NCBI RefSeq assembly: GCF_024166365.1
Contig: NC_064842.1
Location: 22,105,001-22,169,000 of the forward strand
Direction: 5' to 3'
Length of the DNA stretch: 64,000 bases
Source of the DNA: Elephas maximus indicus
Taxonomy: Eukaryota > Chordata > Mammalia > Proboscidea > Elephantidae
A program made the position numbers and the translations under genes. Positions within the stretch are counted from its first letter, which is position 1. Every line of letters begins with the position of its first letter. Under the pieces are notes generated by a model. The model was given only the letters and a program-made list of their open reading frames with translations, ran no database searches and had not been told where the DNA came from. This document shows, piece by piece, positions 1-11,660 of this stretch.

Positions 1-112
1 TTTTTTTAAATGAGGAAAATAAGGCACAGAATACACATTGAGTTAAGCAGAAGCAGATGTTACAAACTTAGGTAATGTTTTAAAATATATACTCTAAAGA
101 TTGACTTCCGAC

Positions 113-455
113 ACCCATCTGTCAGTTTGTTGTACTGCAGGAGCTTGTGTCTTGCTATGTGATGCTGGAAGCTGTGCCACTTGTATTTCAAATACCAGCA
201 GGGTCACTTATGGTGGACAGGTTTCAGCAGAGCTTTTGAACTAAGAGAGACTAGGAAGAAAGGCCTGGTGACCTACTTCCAAAAATAAGCCAATGAAAAC
301 TTTATGGATCCCAATAGAACATTGTCCAACTCTCTTGCTTTGGACAGATCATCAGGAGGGATCAATTGCTGCAGGAGGACGTCATGTTATGTGAATGACT
401 CAAACATGTCAGCAGTCATGAGGATGACATTTCATTCTGTTGTACATAAGGTGTC
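113..455 (+). mobile_element. iRTE copy (internally deleted RTE derivative)
   Basis: The 5' part 'gtcagtttgttgtactg' matches the 5' end of the RTE at 37149. Near 345 it passes directly into the RTE 3' region ('tttggacag..tcatcagga'). The last 30-40 bp of the usual tail are degraded, and no target-site duplication (TSD) was found. Confidence 0.7.
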
Positions 456-675
456 TTAGTGGCAGCTATCTATCAATCAAATGATTGACTTAATAAATGC
501 AGAAGTTGCTAATGATATGCTAAGTATTTGGGATAAGTGGATAGTTTACTGGAATTTGTAGAATATGGAAGTGAAACTACTAAGAAGTCCAACATGGAAG
601 ATGGCTTTTAAGGTACCATTTGAGTGATTGGAAGAATTGGGTATGGGATCAAAGCAGAGTTAGAGTGGCCATCCA

Positions 676-1128
676 GTTGTTAGATGCTGTCACTTCAGCT
701 CTGGCTCATGGTGACCTCATGTTCAGCAGAATAAAATGTTGCCCAGTCCTGAGCCAGCTTCACGATCATTGGCATGTTTGAGTTTATTGTTGTGTCCATT
801 GTGTCAATTTATGTCATTGAGGGTTTCTCTCACCTTCATTGGTCCTCCACCTTACCAAACATGATTTTCTTTTCAAGCAATTGGTACCTCCTGATAACAT
901 GTCCAAAGTGAATCAAAGTCTCGAACAATATTCTATGATTCACAGGGTTTTCCTTGGCTCATTTTCAGAGGTATATCATCAGACCTTTCTTCCTGGTCTG
1001 TCTTACCCCAGGAGCTCCACTGAAACCTGTCCACCATAGATGACCCTGCTGGTATTTGAAGCTCCAGTGGCATAGCTTCTAGCATCATAGCAACACTCAA
1101 GCCACCACAGTACAACAAACTGACAGGG
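676..1128 (-). mobile_element. iRTE copy (internally deleted RTE derivative)
   Basis: Reverse-strand copy. The + strand opens with the inverted RTE tail ('gttgttagatgctgtc') and ends with the inverted 5' end ('cagtacaacaaactgacag'). It has the same 5'/3' junction next to 'tttggacatg' as the other iRTE copies. The short ORFs here are fortuitous. Confidence 0.75.
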
Positions 1129-1155
1129 TAGTGATAATTTTGGGTAGGTATTAAT

Positions 1156-1241
1156 AACATGTAGCTATGGACCTGCTTCTGATGTTATTAATAAAAAATT
1201 TTTTATTAATAACATCAGAAGCAGGTCCATAGCTATATGTT
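1156..1241. repeat. 86-bp near-perfect zero-loop palindrome
   Basis: The arms 1156-1198 and 1199-1241 are reverse complements with a single G/T mismatch (1161 against 1236). The centre is AAAAAA/TTTTTT. The arm sequence is not part of a repeat family I recognise. It could be a template-switch product or a foldback artefact of library preparation or assembly. Confidence 0.9.
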
Positions 1242-1486
1242 CTATTTTACATGTAGTCCATTGTGGAGGCTCGTTCAAAAGTAAAAAAATGTCATAAAAA
1301 CTAGCATTTAATTCTGCGGGTTGAAGACAGAATTTTGTATTTCAGAGCTTGTCACTTAGACAGCTTGTAATTATTTTAATAAAAAGGATGCATGAGATAG
1401 AATATTTAATGGACCTAAAAGTCTGCTGACAGTCAAATATTGCTAAATTGCTACTAAAAAAAGGTAGTCTAAATTATGCCACGTAT

Positions 1487-1842
1487 TATGGTCACTTTTA
1501 TGTGTCAATTTGGCAGGTCTATCATCCCCAGTTAATTAAATACTAATCTAGGTATCACTGAGAAGGTGTTTTGTGGATGTGATTAAAGTTTGTCATCAGT
1601 TTTCTTTAAGTAAGTAAAATTACCTTAATTTGATTCAACCCATTGAAAGGCTTTAAGGGTAAAACTGAGGCTTCTCTGAAGGAATTCCTCCTGTGGACAC
1701 AGCATCAGGTCCTGCCCAAGAGTTCCCAACCCGCCTGATGGACTGCCCTATGAATTTCAGACGCACTTAGGCAGCCCCCACAGTCAGTCAGTCAGTCAGT
1801 TCCACTGGTTCTCTTTCTCTGGTGGAACTGCGACTAATACAC
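1487..1842 (+). mobile_element. MLT2-type ERV-L solo LTR
   Basis: The opening resembles the MLT2 start ('ttatgtgtcaatttggc'). The internal 'attcaacccattgaaaggc' and the terminal 'ggttctctttctctgg..gactaataca' also fit this old ERV-L LTR family. It contains (CAGT)5 at 1781-1800. No internal viral sequence adjoins it. Confidence 0.65.
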
Positions 1843-1884
1843 ACAGTAACAAACAATCTCAAAATCTAAGTGGCTTAAAACCAT

Positions 1885-1965
1885 CCTTCTCTCTCTCTTG
1901 TTTGTTCTCTCTCTTGCTCTCTCATTCTCTCTCTTTCTATTTATATATAGAGAGAGAGAGGGAAA
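1885..1965. repeat. TC-rich simple repeat
   Basis: Imperfect (TC)n tract turning into 'tatatatagagagagag' at its end, so the two halves are partly self-complementary. Confidence 0.8.
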
Positions 1966-2539
1966 TCTGCCTATCACACATATAAAGTAAGATTTTATAA
2001 ATATTTTACATTGTACTGCTTCAAATTCACATAAAATAAATTAGCCCTCACTGGTTAATTAAGAGAACTCTGTAGTACTTAGAGTATGGCAAAATAAAAA
2101 TATGAATATTGACACAGAGAGAGAGAAAGAGACTTAAAACATATGAAGTTAAATTGTTCTAAGAGCCTCATACTGTCCAGGACAGAACAAAGCATCCATC
2201 TTGGATTTTAGCAAGCAGTAAAACCTGGGAAAGCCAGAACCTGTGTAAGGCTGAAACTTGTCAGAGAAGGAAAATTCAAATATTTTCCACTAAAATGAGC
2301 AATAGAAAAGCGGTAAGACTGTATCCTGTCAAAGGCAGAAAACTTGCCTGATCGGGAAAAATAAAGCAGACGTGTCGAGTTTCAGCTCTCACAGGTTTCA
2401 CCGTATTCAATTTATCTTATAGTTTACAAGGATGCATATTGTAATCTCTAGGGTGGTTACTAAATGAATAACACAAGATATTTAGCTAATAAGCTAATAA
2501 AAGGGGGCCGGAAAGATTTTTTTTTTTTAATTCAAAAAA
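1966..2539. other. No recognised feature
   Basis: AT-rich unique-looking DNA with short A and T runs near 2518-2545. No coding or RNA signal seen. Confidence 0.4.
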
Positions 2540-2679
2540 AAAAAAGAGAGACAAATGAGCATAGAATAGGACAGACAAACAGAAAACAAATAGTAAGATG
2601 ATAGATTAAGCCAAATATTCTGTAAAATTCACAAAACATTCATAAAAGTTCTAATTTTAAGTGTACCTAATACTCAAAA

Positions 2680-2814
2680 GGAACCCTGGTGGTGCTACTA
2701 ACCAAAGGGTTGACAGTTCAAGTTCACCAGCTGGTTGTTGGACACCCTGTGGGGCAGTTCTACTCTGTCCTATAGGATCGCTATGAGTTGGAATGGACTT
2801 AACAGCAATGGGTT
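2680..2814 (+). mobile_element. AfroSINE-I, short form
   Basis: Starts 'gaaccctggtggtgc' and ends 'cagcaatgggtt'. A perfect 12-bp TSD 'taatactcaaaa' flanks it at 2668-2679 and 2815-2826. Part of the tRNA-like head is deleted. Confidence 0.9.
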
Positions 2815-2826
2815 TAATACTCAAAA

Positions 2827-2983
2827 TGGAGCACTGATGGCACAGTGGTTAAGAGCTTAGCTGCTAACCAAAAGGTTAGCAATTTGAATCTACCAGCCAC
2901 TCTTTGGAAACCCTATAGTGAAATTCTCCTCTATCCTATAGAGTCACTATGAGTTGAAATAGACTCAACAGCAACCAATTTGT
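2827..2983 (+). mobile_element. AfroSINE-I, short form
   Basis: A box-like 'tggcacagtggtta', tail 'ctatgagttgaaatagactc', then 'ttttttgg'. It is more diverged than the copy immediately upstream. Confidence 0.85.
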
Positions 2984-3706
2984 TTTTTGGTAAACCTCAA
3001 AATACATAAAACCAAAAATGACAGAACAAAAAGGATAACTAGACAAATCTGCAGTCATTGAGGAAGCTTTAATAATACCAGCAATTGATAGAACTAGACA
3101 AATTATTGGTAAAGATATGGAAAATCTGAAACATGATTTAAACAGAGTTGGCCTGATGACATGTATTAACATTGTAATCAAAAACTAGAGAATACACATT
3201 GTTTTCAAGTGCACATGAAACATGTAAAAACTTGACCATATGCTAGGCCATAAAACAACAATTTTCAGAGTTCAAATTATTCAAATGTATTCTCTGGCTA
3301 CATTAGAATTAAGCTAGAAATCAAATACAAAACAATAAATGAAAATTACCAAATGTTTGAAAATTAAGCATTTTCTTTACAAATAGCTCACAGGTCCAAA
3401 AAGAATTCATAATAAAAATCAGAAAATATTTTCAACTGCCAGATAATGAAAATATGACATATCAAAACTTGTGGAATATAGCTAATATTTAGAGGGGAAA
3501 AACATAGGTTAAAATGTGTATATTTGAAAAGTAGAAAGCCTGAAAAACATGATCAAAACATTGTCCTCAAAACACTAAAAAAAAAAAGATCAGCAAATTA
3601 AACCCAAAGAACATGGCAAGGAAAATAATGATTTTGTAAGTAGCACATAAAAGAAAGTAAATGAAAACAAAAGTTGAAAATTTAGAAAAAATAACAAAAT
3701 TAATAA

Positions 3707-4081
3707 GGAAGACTGAAGAATTGCTGCCTTTGAATTATGGTGTTGGCAAAGAATATTGAGTATGCCATGGCCTGCCAGAAGAACAAACAAATCTGCTTGG
3801 AAGAATTACAGCCAGAATGCTCCTAAAAAGCAAGGATGGTGAGACTTCATCCCACATACTATGGACATGTTATCAGGAGGGACCAGTCCCTGAAGAAGGA
3901 CATCATGCTCGGTAGAGGGTCATCGAAAAAGAGGAAGACCCTCAATGAGATGCATTGACGCAGCGGCTGCAACAACGGGCTCAAACATAGCAATGATTGT
4001 GAGGATGGCACAGAACTACGCAGTGTTCCGTTCTATGTAGGGTTGATATGAGTCAGAGCCAACTCGATAGCACCTAACAAC
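3707..4081 (+). mobile_element. 5'-truncated RTE LINE, 3' end
   Basis: 375 bp of RTE 3' sequence ending 'cacctaacaac' with an AAC-type tail rather than poly(A). A perfect 14-bp TSD 'aacaaaattaataa' lies at 3693-3706 and 4082-4095. It is inserted in the L1 at 2540-5545. Confidence 0.9.
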
Positions 4082-4954
4082 AACAAAATTAATAAACCCT
4101 TGGTAAGTTCATTCCAGAAAAAAAAGAGAGAATTCACAAATAACCATTAGGAGGAAAAATAATTCTAAGAATGTTAGAAAGACAAAAATAATATTTTCAA
4201 CATTATGTTCATAAATATTTTTAAATTCAAATGAAAAAGACACATTTCTATTGAAAAAAACTATCAAAGTTAATAACATAAATAACTTGAATAATTATAT
4301 AACTTTTCTTAAAAAAATGATACAAAAAGAAAACCCAGGCCCATGAAGAAAACCCAACGCTCAGACAGCTTTATGATAAATTCTTCCAAAGTTAAAAGAA
4401 GAAATAATACCAAGTAAACAAAATTCTTCCAGGTATACAAAAAATAAGCAGTATTTCTCCACTCATTTTTTGAGGCCAGCATGCAGGCCTCACAAAAAAA
4501 ACCTTACAAAATAAACAAAAAGTACAGGTCACCTCTTTCATAAGCACAGTTGTGAAAATCCTAAGCAAAACATTAGTAAAGTGAACCCAATGATATAGAA
4601 TAAAAATAATGCAACTTGACCGATTTGGGTTTGTTCTAGGCACGCAAAATTGGTTAAACATTAGAAAATGAATCGATATAATTATCGCGTTAACAAACTA
4701 AAGAAGAAAAGCCAAATGCAGGAAAAGCATGTGATGTAAATCAATATGTATTTGTAGGAGACAAACTCCCAGCAAATTAGGTATAAAAGGAAATTTTTTA
4801 ACCGGATAAAATGTGTCTAACAAAAGAGCGAAATAAACATCATAAGTGATATGAACTTTCCTTCTGAAATTAGGAATACAATAAGAATGCCAACTCTTAC
4901 CAGCTAGAATCAACAAGGTACTAGAGATCTTAACCAGTATAATAAGGCAAAACT

Positions 4955-4996
4955 AAATACATACATATATATATACACATACATACATACATACAT
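4955..4996. repeat. TA/CATA microsatellite
   Basis: Mixed (TA)n, (CA)n and (CATA)n tract within the L1 copy. Confidence 0.85.
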
Positions 4997-5770
4997 GGCA
5001 TGAGAATTTCAATGGAAGAAATAAAACTATTATTAATTACAGATGATGTAATTTAAGCTGTAAAACACCCTAAGGATCTATAGATAAGCTCTCTAGAGAC
5101 AAGATCAATAAACAAAAATACTTTATTTCTATATGCCCCCAACAAACAAATTGTAATTTAAAATCATACTATCTGCAAGAGCACCCAAAAATCATATGGC
5201 TAAGAATAAATCTTATAATTAAATCTGTGTAAGAGCTCTACATTAAAAACGACAAATCATTTTGAGAAAATAAAGCCTAAACGAATGTAGGCATGTGACA
5301 TTTTTAGGGATTGGAAACTTAATATGATAAAGATATTAATTATCCTCAAAATGATCTACAGAATTTTATGCAATCCCAGTCAAAATCCAGATACACAAAA
5401 CAAAAATACTTATAGTATGATTCCATTGATCTGAAGTTCAAAAATGGGCAAAAAATAAGCTATTATCAGGATGGTGGTTTCCTGTAGGGAGGGGTAGGTA
5501 CTGGTCTGAGAGAACACGAGGGACGTTTCTGGGGTGTTGGTGCCACGTGACATACTGTGGCAGCACTGGAATGTGAACTCAGGTTTTTCTGTCTCCCAAA
5601 CATGCTCTTTTTAGTTATCCAAATCTACCTGGTCTATTGTTGTCTTTGCACATTACCAATTTATTCTAATGCCATCTGTCTCTGAAATATTTTTCTAAAA
5701 ATAACAAACATAAGATAATTCTTGAGTATCCTGTTAATACTTTTATTTTACCACACTCTAAGTACTTCTG

Positions 5771-5940
5771 AGGAGACCTGGTGGCTCGATGGTTAAGTGG
5801 TTGGTGGTTCAAACCCACCCATCAGCTCTACAGGAGAAAGACCTGGTGATCTGTTCCCTTAAAGCTTACAGCCTAGGAAACCCTACTCTGTTGCTTGGGG
5901 TTGCTATAAATTAAAATGGACTTGAGGGCACCTAACAACA
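5771..5940 (+). mobile_element. AfroSINE-I with RTE-type tail
   Basis: Head 'cctggtggctcgatggtt' and B-box-like 'ggttcaaaccc' are seen. It ends 'gggcacctaacaaca', which is the RTE LINE ending rather than the usual SINE ending. Confidence 0.8.
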
Positions 5941-6042
5941 GTTCCAACAAGTGCTACTGAGCTCTCTCAGTCAATGAGGGCTAATTTCTTTTATGTGAAT
6001 TTGGAACAGTACGATGTAAAATATTTAGTCTTTCTTTATACA

Positions 6043-6627
6043 TGTGGTAGACAGACTTCTAAGATGGCACCTATGTTCCTCAACTCCTAGTATTCTTGAC
6101 CTTGTGTAAATCCTTAACCTTGAGTTGGGGCTGTATCTAGTGACTTCTAATGGAGAAAAAATGGAAAAATTAATGGGATGTCACTCCTATCATTAGGTTA
6201 CAAAGTATTGTGATTTTCATCTCACTAACAGCCTCTCTATTGCCTTTTTGGCTTGCACATTTTAACTAAAGCAAGCTGCCATGTTGAAAAGGCTCTTGTG
6301 GCAAGGAACTGAGGGCAGCCCTTTGGTCAACAGCCAACATGGAACTGAGGTCATCAGTCCATGGGTGATGAGGAATTAAACCCTTCCAACAACTTTTTTC
6401 TCTTTAACAACCACAGGAGTGAGTAGATTCATCTCCAGTCAAGCCTGGGAGAGGCCTTGGGCTGACGCCTTCACTGCAGCCTTGTGAGGGAACCCGAAGC
6501 AAAGGACACAGCCAAAATGTGCCCAGATCCCTGTTTCAGAAACACCTTGAGATTATAATCTGCGTAATTTGAAACCACTAAAATTTGGAGTAATTTGTCA
6601 CGCAGCAATAGATACTAGTATAATACA
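6043..6627 (+). mobile_element. MLT1-type MaLR LTR
   Basis: Begins 'tgtggtagacagac'. It ends with the typical '..ccactaaa..ggagtaatttgtc' and 'gcagcaatagata' region of MLT1 LTRs. Well diverged. Confidence 0.7.
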
Positions 6628-7754
6628 CAATTGAAAGAATGAAAATTCTCTACTTTCTGCCCTCACGCCACCCCCAATTTTTTCTTTTTCCTCCAAGAAT
6701 CATAACGTTGAAGGTAAAGGCCTCGGTGAATGTTGCGCTGTTTTCCCTTTTCCACGGGGAGGCCCCCTCTAAGGAATCTAGCACAGGGAGGACCCTGCTG
6801 TTTAAACGCATCAGAACTTCTACAGTGGCTTTGCGGAGGACAGTTGTGCTGCTAGCACTTACTGTTACTATAACCGATAACCTACACGTCTTTTTCCTTT
6901 GTTTTCTATGAGTTTTTGAAAGGCCTATGTTGAACATCTACCCATTCCATTGGGATCCTGGAAAATCTTGAATCGTATTCCTATCTGTAAACACTAAGGT
7001 GAGACTTCAATCTGGTAAAAATTTTAACATCTCAAAATGGTAGAGTGACTGAGATGTGAGAAATGAAACGTGAGACCTTGGAAAAACGAAACGAGGACAA
7101 TCAGAAGAGAATGTGAAGCAAACTGATGTGGGGATGAAGGAGCCAAATCTGAGGTCATTTTTTTCAGCCACTAGTTTTCAACGCAGCTCTGCTTGTCTTT
7201 ATATAAATATACAAATGATGTCTAGGCCATTCTTTGTATTCTTTTGTAATAATCAACAATTCAAAAAATCTTAAATAAAAAAATGAGAATGCAAAATAGG
7301 CAATGGGTTTGAAATATCATTTTTATTTTCGTGACTATTTCCACTTTCCTGCCTGATGCCTCTCAGTAGCTATACTGTGTGTTTATACGTACAGAGCGGC
7401 ACTCACACATACCAGATTATGCTTCAAAAACATAATCTTTATCTGGAATTTTTAAAAACTAAGATATAAAGCACAGTGAGAAGCTCCATAATTCTAGTAC
7501 CTAAATCTTGAGCATCAGTGTCTGGCTCTTAGTACTTTTACATGAAAATAACTTTCTGGATAAATTATACATCCAGATTAAGTGTCTTCGGAGAAACCGG
7601 TAACTATTTCATTAAATCAGTTCCTTTGCTTCCCCTCATCCGGGAATGAATTCAGGAGGTTCAGCCACTCACAGAGCAGCATGCCAGAGGGAGGCTCTGG
7701 CCTCACTCTCAATGGGAATGGGTGAACCTAGGTACTACAGAGGCAATGCCAGTC
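6628..7754. other. No recognised feature
   Basis: Unique-looking DNA. ORFs of 90-95 codons overlap on opposite strands at 6639-6937. Neither has family similarity or splice context, so neither is called. Confidence 0.4.
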
Positions 7755-7850
7755 TTGTAGATCACTGTGTCCCCAGAACTCAGCACAACAGGTAGCTGAT
7801 AGTAGGCATGTGATAAGCAGTTGGTGACTAAATGAGTGAATGAATGAATG
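7755..7850 (+). mobile_element. L2 LINE 3' end (probable)
   Basis: 'gtgtccccagaactcagcac' followed by '..gactaaatgagtgaatgaatg' resembles the L2 3' terminus. Short and diverged. Confidence 0.45.
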
Positions 7851-7885
7851 AAAAGTAAGCAAGCAAATGAATGAATGAGTGAGGT
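7828..7885. repeat. (AATG)n microsatellite
   Basis: Interrupted repeats of aatg/gtga, probably grown from the L2 tail. Confidence 0.8.
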
Positions 7886-8217
7886 GGCTTTCTTAACTCA
7901 TTGTTCTCAAGATCATTCTCTAATATGCAAATTTAAGGGAGATTTCTCTGCGTATGAATAGTGCATAAACAAAGCTGCCCTTTAAGCCATGATGTGATTT
8001 TGGCTAACCCGCCCGCATGCGCACAGGAGAGTCCAGGAGAGGGCTGCGTATTCCTGATGAGTGAAGGTGTGGAAATCCCCAGGCAGTGCTACTCAACAGC
8101 CCTTGTTAAAGACCAGGAGTCATCTTCTGGGCGAACCTCATGGGAGTGCTCAGGCGATTTCCATGGTAGCACGTGGTGTTTGCAGAGTTTCCTGGTTCTG
8201 CTGGCTTGGCCTCAGTA
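7886..8217. other. No recognised feature
   Basis: Nothing recognised. The ORFs that run from here into the following SINE are chance readings. Confidence 0.4.
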
Positions 8218-8420
8218 AACCAATTGTCTTTGAGTCAATTCTGATTGATGGTGGCCCCATGTGTATCAGAGTAGAGCTGTGTTCCATAGGTGTTCAATGG
8301 GTGCGATCTATTGGAAGCAGGTCGCCAGGACTTTCTTCAGAGATGCCCCTGGATGAACTCAAACCTCCAACCTTTTGCTTAGCAGCCAAGTGCTTAACCA
8401 TCTGCACCACCCAGGGACTC
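8218..8420 (-). mobile_element. AfroSINE-II
   Basis: Inverted tail 'gtctttgagtcaattctg' at the left. The inverted tRNA-like head 'accatctgcaccacccaggg' is at the right. Confidence 0.85.
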
Positions 8421-8424
8421 TCCC

Positions 8425-8678
8425 TGACTCTACTTGCCTTTATAACTCGTCTCAAGCACCATCTCCTCTTTCCTGACCCGTTCCACATTCCCCCAGGCTG
8501 AGTCCGGTGCTCCTTCACATGTTCCTTGCATGCCCCAATCAAGCCTTTGGCACACAGCCCACGATAATGTTACGAGTGCTTTGCTGGTGGATCTCCAGCA
8601 GACAGTGTGGTGTTCGAGAGCTGCAACTGTCTTCTCTTGTCTGCCTAGTGCTGAATAAATAACACTGAGGAAATGAAT
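8425..8678 (+). mobile_element. L2 LINE 3' portion
   Basis: Pyrimidine-rich 'accatctcctctttcctgac' and terminal 'ctagtgctgaataaataac' fit the L2 3' end. Confidence 0.55.
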
Positions 8679-8694
8679 AAAAAAGTGTTTTTTG

Positions 8695-8890
8695 CTGTGA
8701 GAGATTTTCTAGTACTATGGAACTAGGAAAATGTAGTTTTGGATATTGGTTCTGTCACTCATTAGCTGTATGATCTTGGGCATATTAAGTAATATCTCTA
8801 AGTCTCCATTTCCTCATTTGAAACAAACGCTTCTTAAGAGGCACATCCCAGGGTTATTTGGAGAATTAGCAGAGTGCCTGGGCCTTATTG
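8695..8890 (+). mobile_element. MIR SINE
   Basis: The MIR core is visible: 'attagctgtatgatcttggg' and 'tctccatttcctcatttg', ending 'agcagagtgcctgg'. Confidence 0.75.
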
Positions 8891-9157
8891 ACTACTGGAT
8901 TTGTTTTAGATTTCATTTTGTCACAGCTTCGGCCTGTGCTTCTGAAAGCTCATGGAGTCATTTGTGCTTCACTTGTGTGGTACAACTATGCTTCTGGAGA
9001 CCACATCCTAGTCACCATGACTGGTTTTTCTTAAATCTCCCCCATTTATTCATGTCCTCTACAAATGGACAATCACACATTCTGTGGTCAGTTTGATTAA
9101 TTTCTTTTCTAGCAGATAACTTATTTACAAGTAATTGCTAGTCACTTCACTTTTAAA

Positions 9158-9366
9158 AAACCAAAACCAAACCAACTGCCATAGGGTCAATTTGAATTAA
9201 TGGCGATGCCTGTGTTTCAGAGTAGAACTGCTCCATAGGGTTTTCGTGGCTGTGATTTTTCAGAAACAGACTGCTGGGTCTTTTGTCCGAGGCACCCCTG
9301 GGTGGGTTCAAACTGCCAGTCTTTCTGGTAGTAGCCAGCACTTAACTGAATGCATCACCTAGAGAC
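9158..9366 (-). mobile_element. AfroSINE-II
   Basis: Inverted tail 'aaccaaaccaactgccatag', inverted body 'gtgtttcagagtagaactgc', head 'gaatgcatcacctagagact'. The flanks 'cacttcactttt' and 'catttcactcta' may be a decayed TSD. Confidence 0.85.
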
Positions 9367-10249
9367 TCTCATTTCACTCTAGCCTCTAGTTTTTTTACTA
9401 AAAGTATGTAGTCCACCTCAGAGATTGATTCAGGTTTGAATGTCATTTTCACAAACTCACATTAAGGCTCCTTAGTCTCAGCTCTGTGGCAGGTCCTGTG
9501 GACAGCACCATTTGCCCTTTAGAGCCATGAGACAGAGAAAAAACTTGGTCTCATTTATTTTTTCAGATCTGCATTCCAAGTGCCTGAAATGTGGGAGAGC
9601 ATCATGGCGGATCCTGCACTCTGCCTCAGGAGAGGCACCTGCACTCTGCCTCAGGAGAGGCACCATCACTCCAGAGCATTTTAAGCCTTATTTCCTGTCC
9701 TTACTTCTTATCTCCTCTTCTTCTCTCTCCCTCTTCTTATTTTCCTATAGAAGAGGAGTGTCCAAAATTGGGTACGAAGAAGAGTGGATGGGAAAGAGGA
9801 AACAGGAGAAAAGAGGGAGACATTCTTCTAGTCCCTGCACCCCCTCCCTTTTCCTCCAACTCCAATAAGTTTCAAGAAAACCAAAAATTCTCACCTTCAC
9901 AGGCCATGGAATGTTGGCACCAGTCTATCAGTACTCACAAATATCCTAATCTAAGGACGTTGCTTCAGAATGTTGACCTAAGACCAGGTCTCCTCTGAAG
10001 AGTAGTAAGTATAGGAACATGTCTCTTCTTTTCCAGAGTATCCTGTCTAGATTCTGTGGAGCACACCCTCTGGTTGATACGAAGACTGACAATGTGACAT
10101 GGTTTAGCTACAGAGGATGCCTAGATGCACGAGACATTCAGCTACTGAGGACACTTTTCCTGGGTGAAAAGAGCCTCGGTTGAAAATTATGGAGGGCCAC
10201 TTTGAGTATCTGAATGGGCCAAAATAAGGAGGAAGAAACAAAACATCCC
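9367..10249. other. No recognised element apart from a short tandem repeat
   Basis: Unique-looking DNA. ORFs of 118 and 135 codons at 9512-9868 and 9591-9998 overlap in different frames. They have no recognisable product. Confidence 0.4.
9614..9663. repeat. 25-bp perfect tandem duplication
   Basis: Two identical 25-bp units, 9614-9638 and 9639-9663, starting 'ctgcactctgcc'. The pattern suggests a recent duplication. Confidence 0.95.
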
Positions 10250-10774
10250 TGTAATGGATTGAATTGTGTCCCCCAAAAATATGTGTCAACTTGGTTAGGC
10301 CATGTGTGGTTGTCCTCCGTTTTGTGATTTTCCTGTGTGTTATAAATCCTAACCTCTGCTTGTGGTTAAAAAAGGATTAGGGTGGGATGTAACACTCTTG
10401 TTTAGGTCACATCCCTGATCTGATGTAAAAGGAGTTTCCCTGGGGTGTCGTCTGTACCACCTTTTATCTTACAAGAGATGAAAGGAAAAGGAAGCAACCA
10501 GAGAGTTGGGAACCTCATACCAGCAAGAAAGTAGTGCCAGAAGGAGAGTGCATCCTTTGGACCTGAAGTTCCTGTGCTGAGGTGCTCCCAAATCAAGGAA
10601 AGACTGATGGCAAGGACCTTCCTCCAGAGCAAACAGAGAGAGAAAGCTCTCCCCTGGAGCAGATGCCCTGAATTTGGACTTGTAGCCTACTAAACAGTGA
10701 GAGAATGAATTTCTCTTTGTTAAAGCCATCCACTTGTGGTATTTCTGTTATAGCAGCACTAGATGACTAAGACA
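10250..10774 (+). mobile_element. MaLR-like solo LTR, afrotherian family
   Basis: TG...CA ends. Begins 'tgtaatggattgaattgtgt' and ends 'gatgactaagaca'. Near the 3' end it carries 'gagaatgaatttctctttg' in place of an AATAAA region. The flanks 'atccc' and 'gtccc' are a near-match 5-bp TSD. One of eight LTRs of this family in the window. Confidence 0.8.
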
Positions 10775-11282
10775 GTCCCTTTACTCTCTAATTTCTAATA
10801 CCTAATTTAAAGTGGAGGCTTTTTCCACACTTAAGCATGTTATTTAATAATTACGTGATTTCCCTGTAAAGTCTGAAGTATTTCATTATGGCAAACCTAT
10901 AGGCACTACACATAAAATCATATGATTTTTAAAAGGCTGTATTTTTGTTAACTTTATTTTTTTAAAGAATGCTATATTTTTACAGTATGACAAACTGTAA
11001 TACTATTTTTATGTCCATGTAGGAACTGGGCCAGTATCCTCACACTTTATTTTAATAGCCTACTATATAATAGCTGCTAAAATCTATTACTGGATATGTC
11101 TTATGTAAAACTTTTTAGAAATATGTTCTAGGAAAGAGATTTCAATTTGCTTCTTTGAGAGGGAACAGAAGATTGTCTTCAGAGCAATATTTCTATAACA
11201 AAAGTACCTGAGCATCTTGCTCTTCTCTTGCAACAAATCCTATTGGAAACAACTTTTCAAGAAGATGCGTACATAAGGTAGT
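10775..11282. other. No recognised feature
   Basis: AT-rich DNA with T-rich stretches. No repeat family recognised. Confidence 0.4.
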
Positions 11283-11660
11283 ATTAGCTACCATAACAGA
11301 AAATCCAGAATTCTCCATGGCTTAAACAGAGTATAAATGTATGTCTTGACCAACACCAATGCAATGCAGGTCTTCTGTTGGGCTCCTTCCCCTTCCTCTG
11401 GGTCCTTGAAGCCCTCTCCATTTTACAGCAGAAAGAAAAAATGAAGTTCACCTGCAGTAGAGAGAAACCGGGTATCACCCAGAACTCAGTAACGTGTCCT
11501 TCCCAAGCTTAGAAATCTCATCCAACTATAAGAGAAAAAGGAAATGGGTTTTGGTGACACTTAGCAGTCTCTGTTTTGGGGAGTGATGAGAATGGCTGAA
11601 CATGCACCAATAACTCAGAGGGAATGAGCTAGACTAGGAAGGGGAGAAACAGTCTCTTGG
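11283..11660. mobile_element. Possible old repeat of uncertain class
   Basis: 'attagctaccataacagaaa' and 'cagtctctgttttgggg' resemble an ancient mammalian interspersed repeat that I cannot name with confidence. Confidence 0.25.

Larger units (their letters stand above)
2540..5545 (+). mobile_element. Old L1 LINE (ORF2 region to 3' UTR), interrupted
   Basis: ORF2-like sequence on the + strand. Endonuclease-region similarity lies near 2590-2660 and 3040-3250, reverse-transcriptase-region similarity at 4090-5393 (for example 'agagcacccaaaaatcat'), and a 3'-UTR-like end at 5400-5545. Many stops and gaps show it is long dead. It hosts AfroSINEs at 2680 and 2827 and an RTE fragment at 3707. The 3' end seems joined to ORF2 by a deletion near 5395. 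Confidence 0.7.

Noticed and set aside
1781-1800. (CAGT)5 and other short direct repeats as a possible CRISPR-like or regulatory array
   Set aside because: Simple microsatellites in a mammalian genome. There is no spacer structure.
6639-6937. ORFs of 90 and 95 codons overlapping on opposite strands
   Set aside because: No recognisable family, no splice context and no codon preference evident. Open frames of this length on both strands are expected by chance over 64 kb.
9512-9998. ORFs of 118 and 135 codons in two overlapping frames
   Set aside because: They run through a 25-bp tandem duplication and low-complexity Ser/Pro-rich readings. No protein family is recognised.
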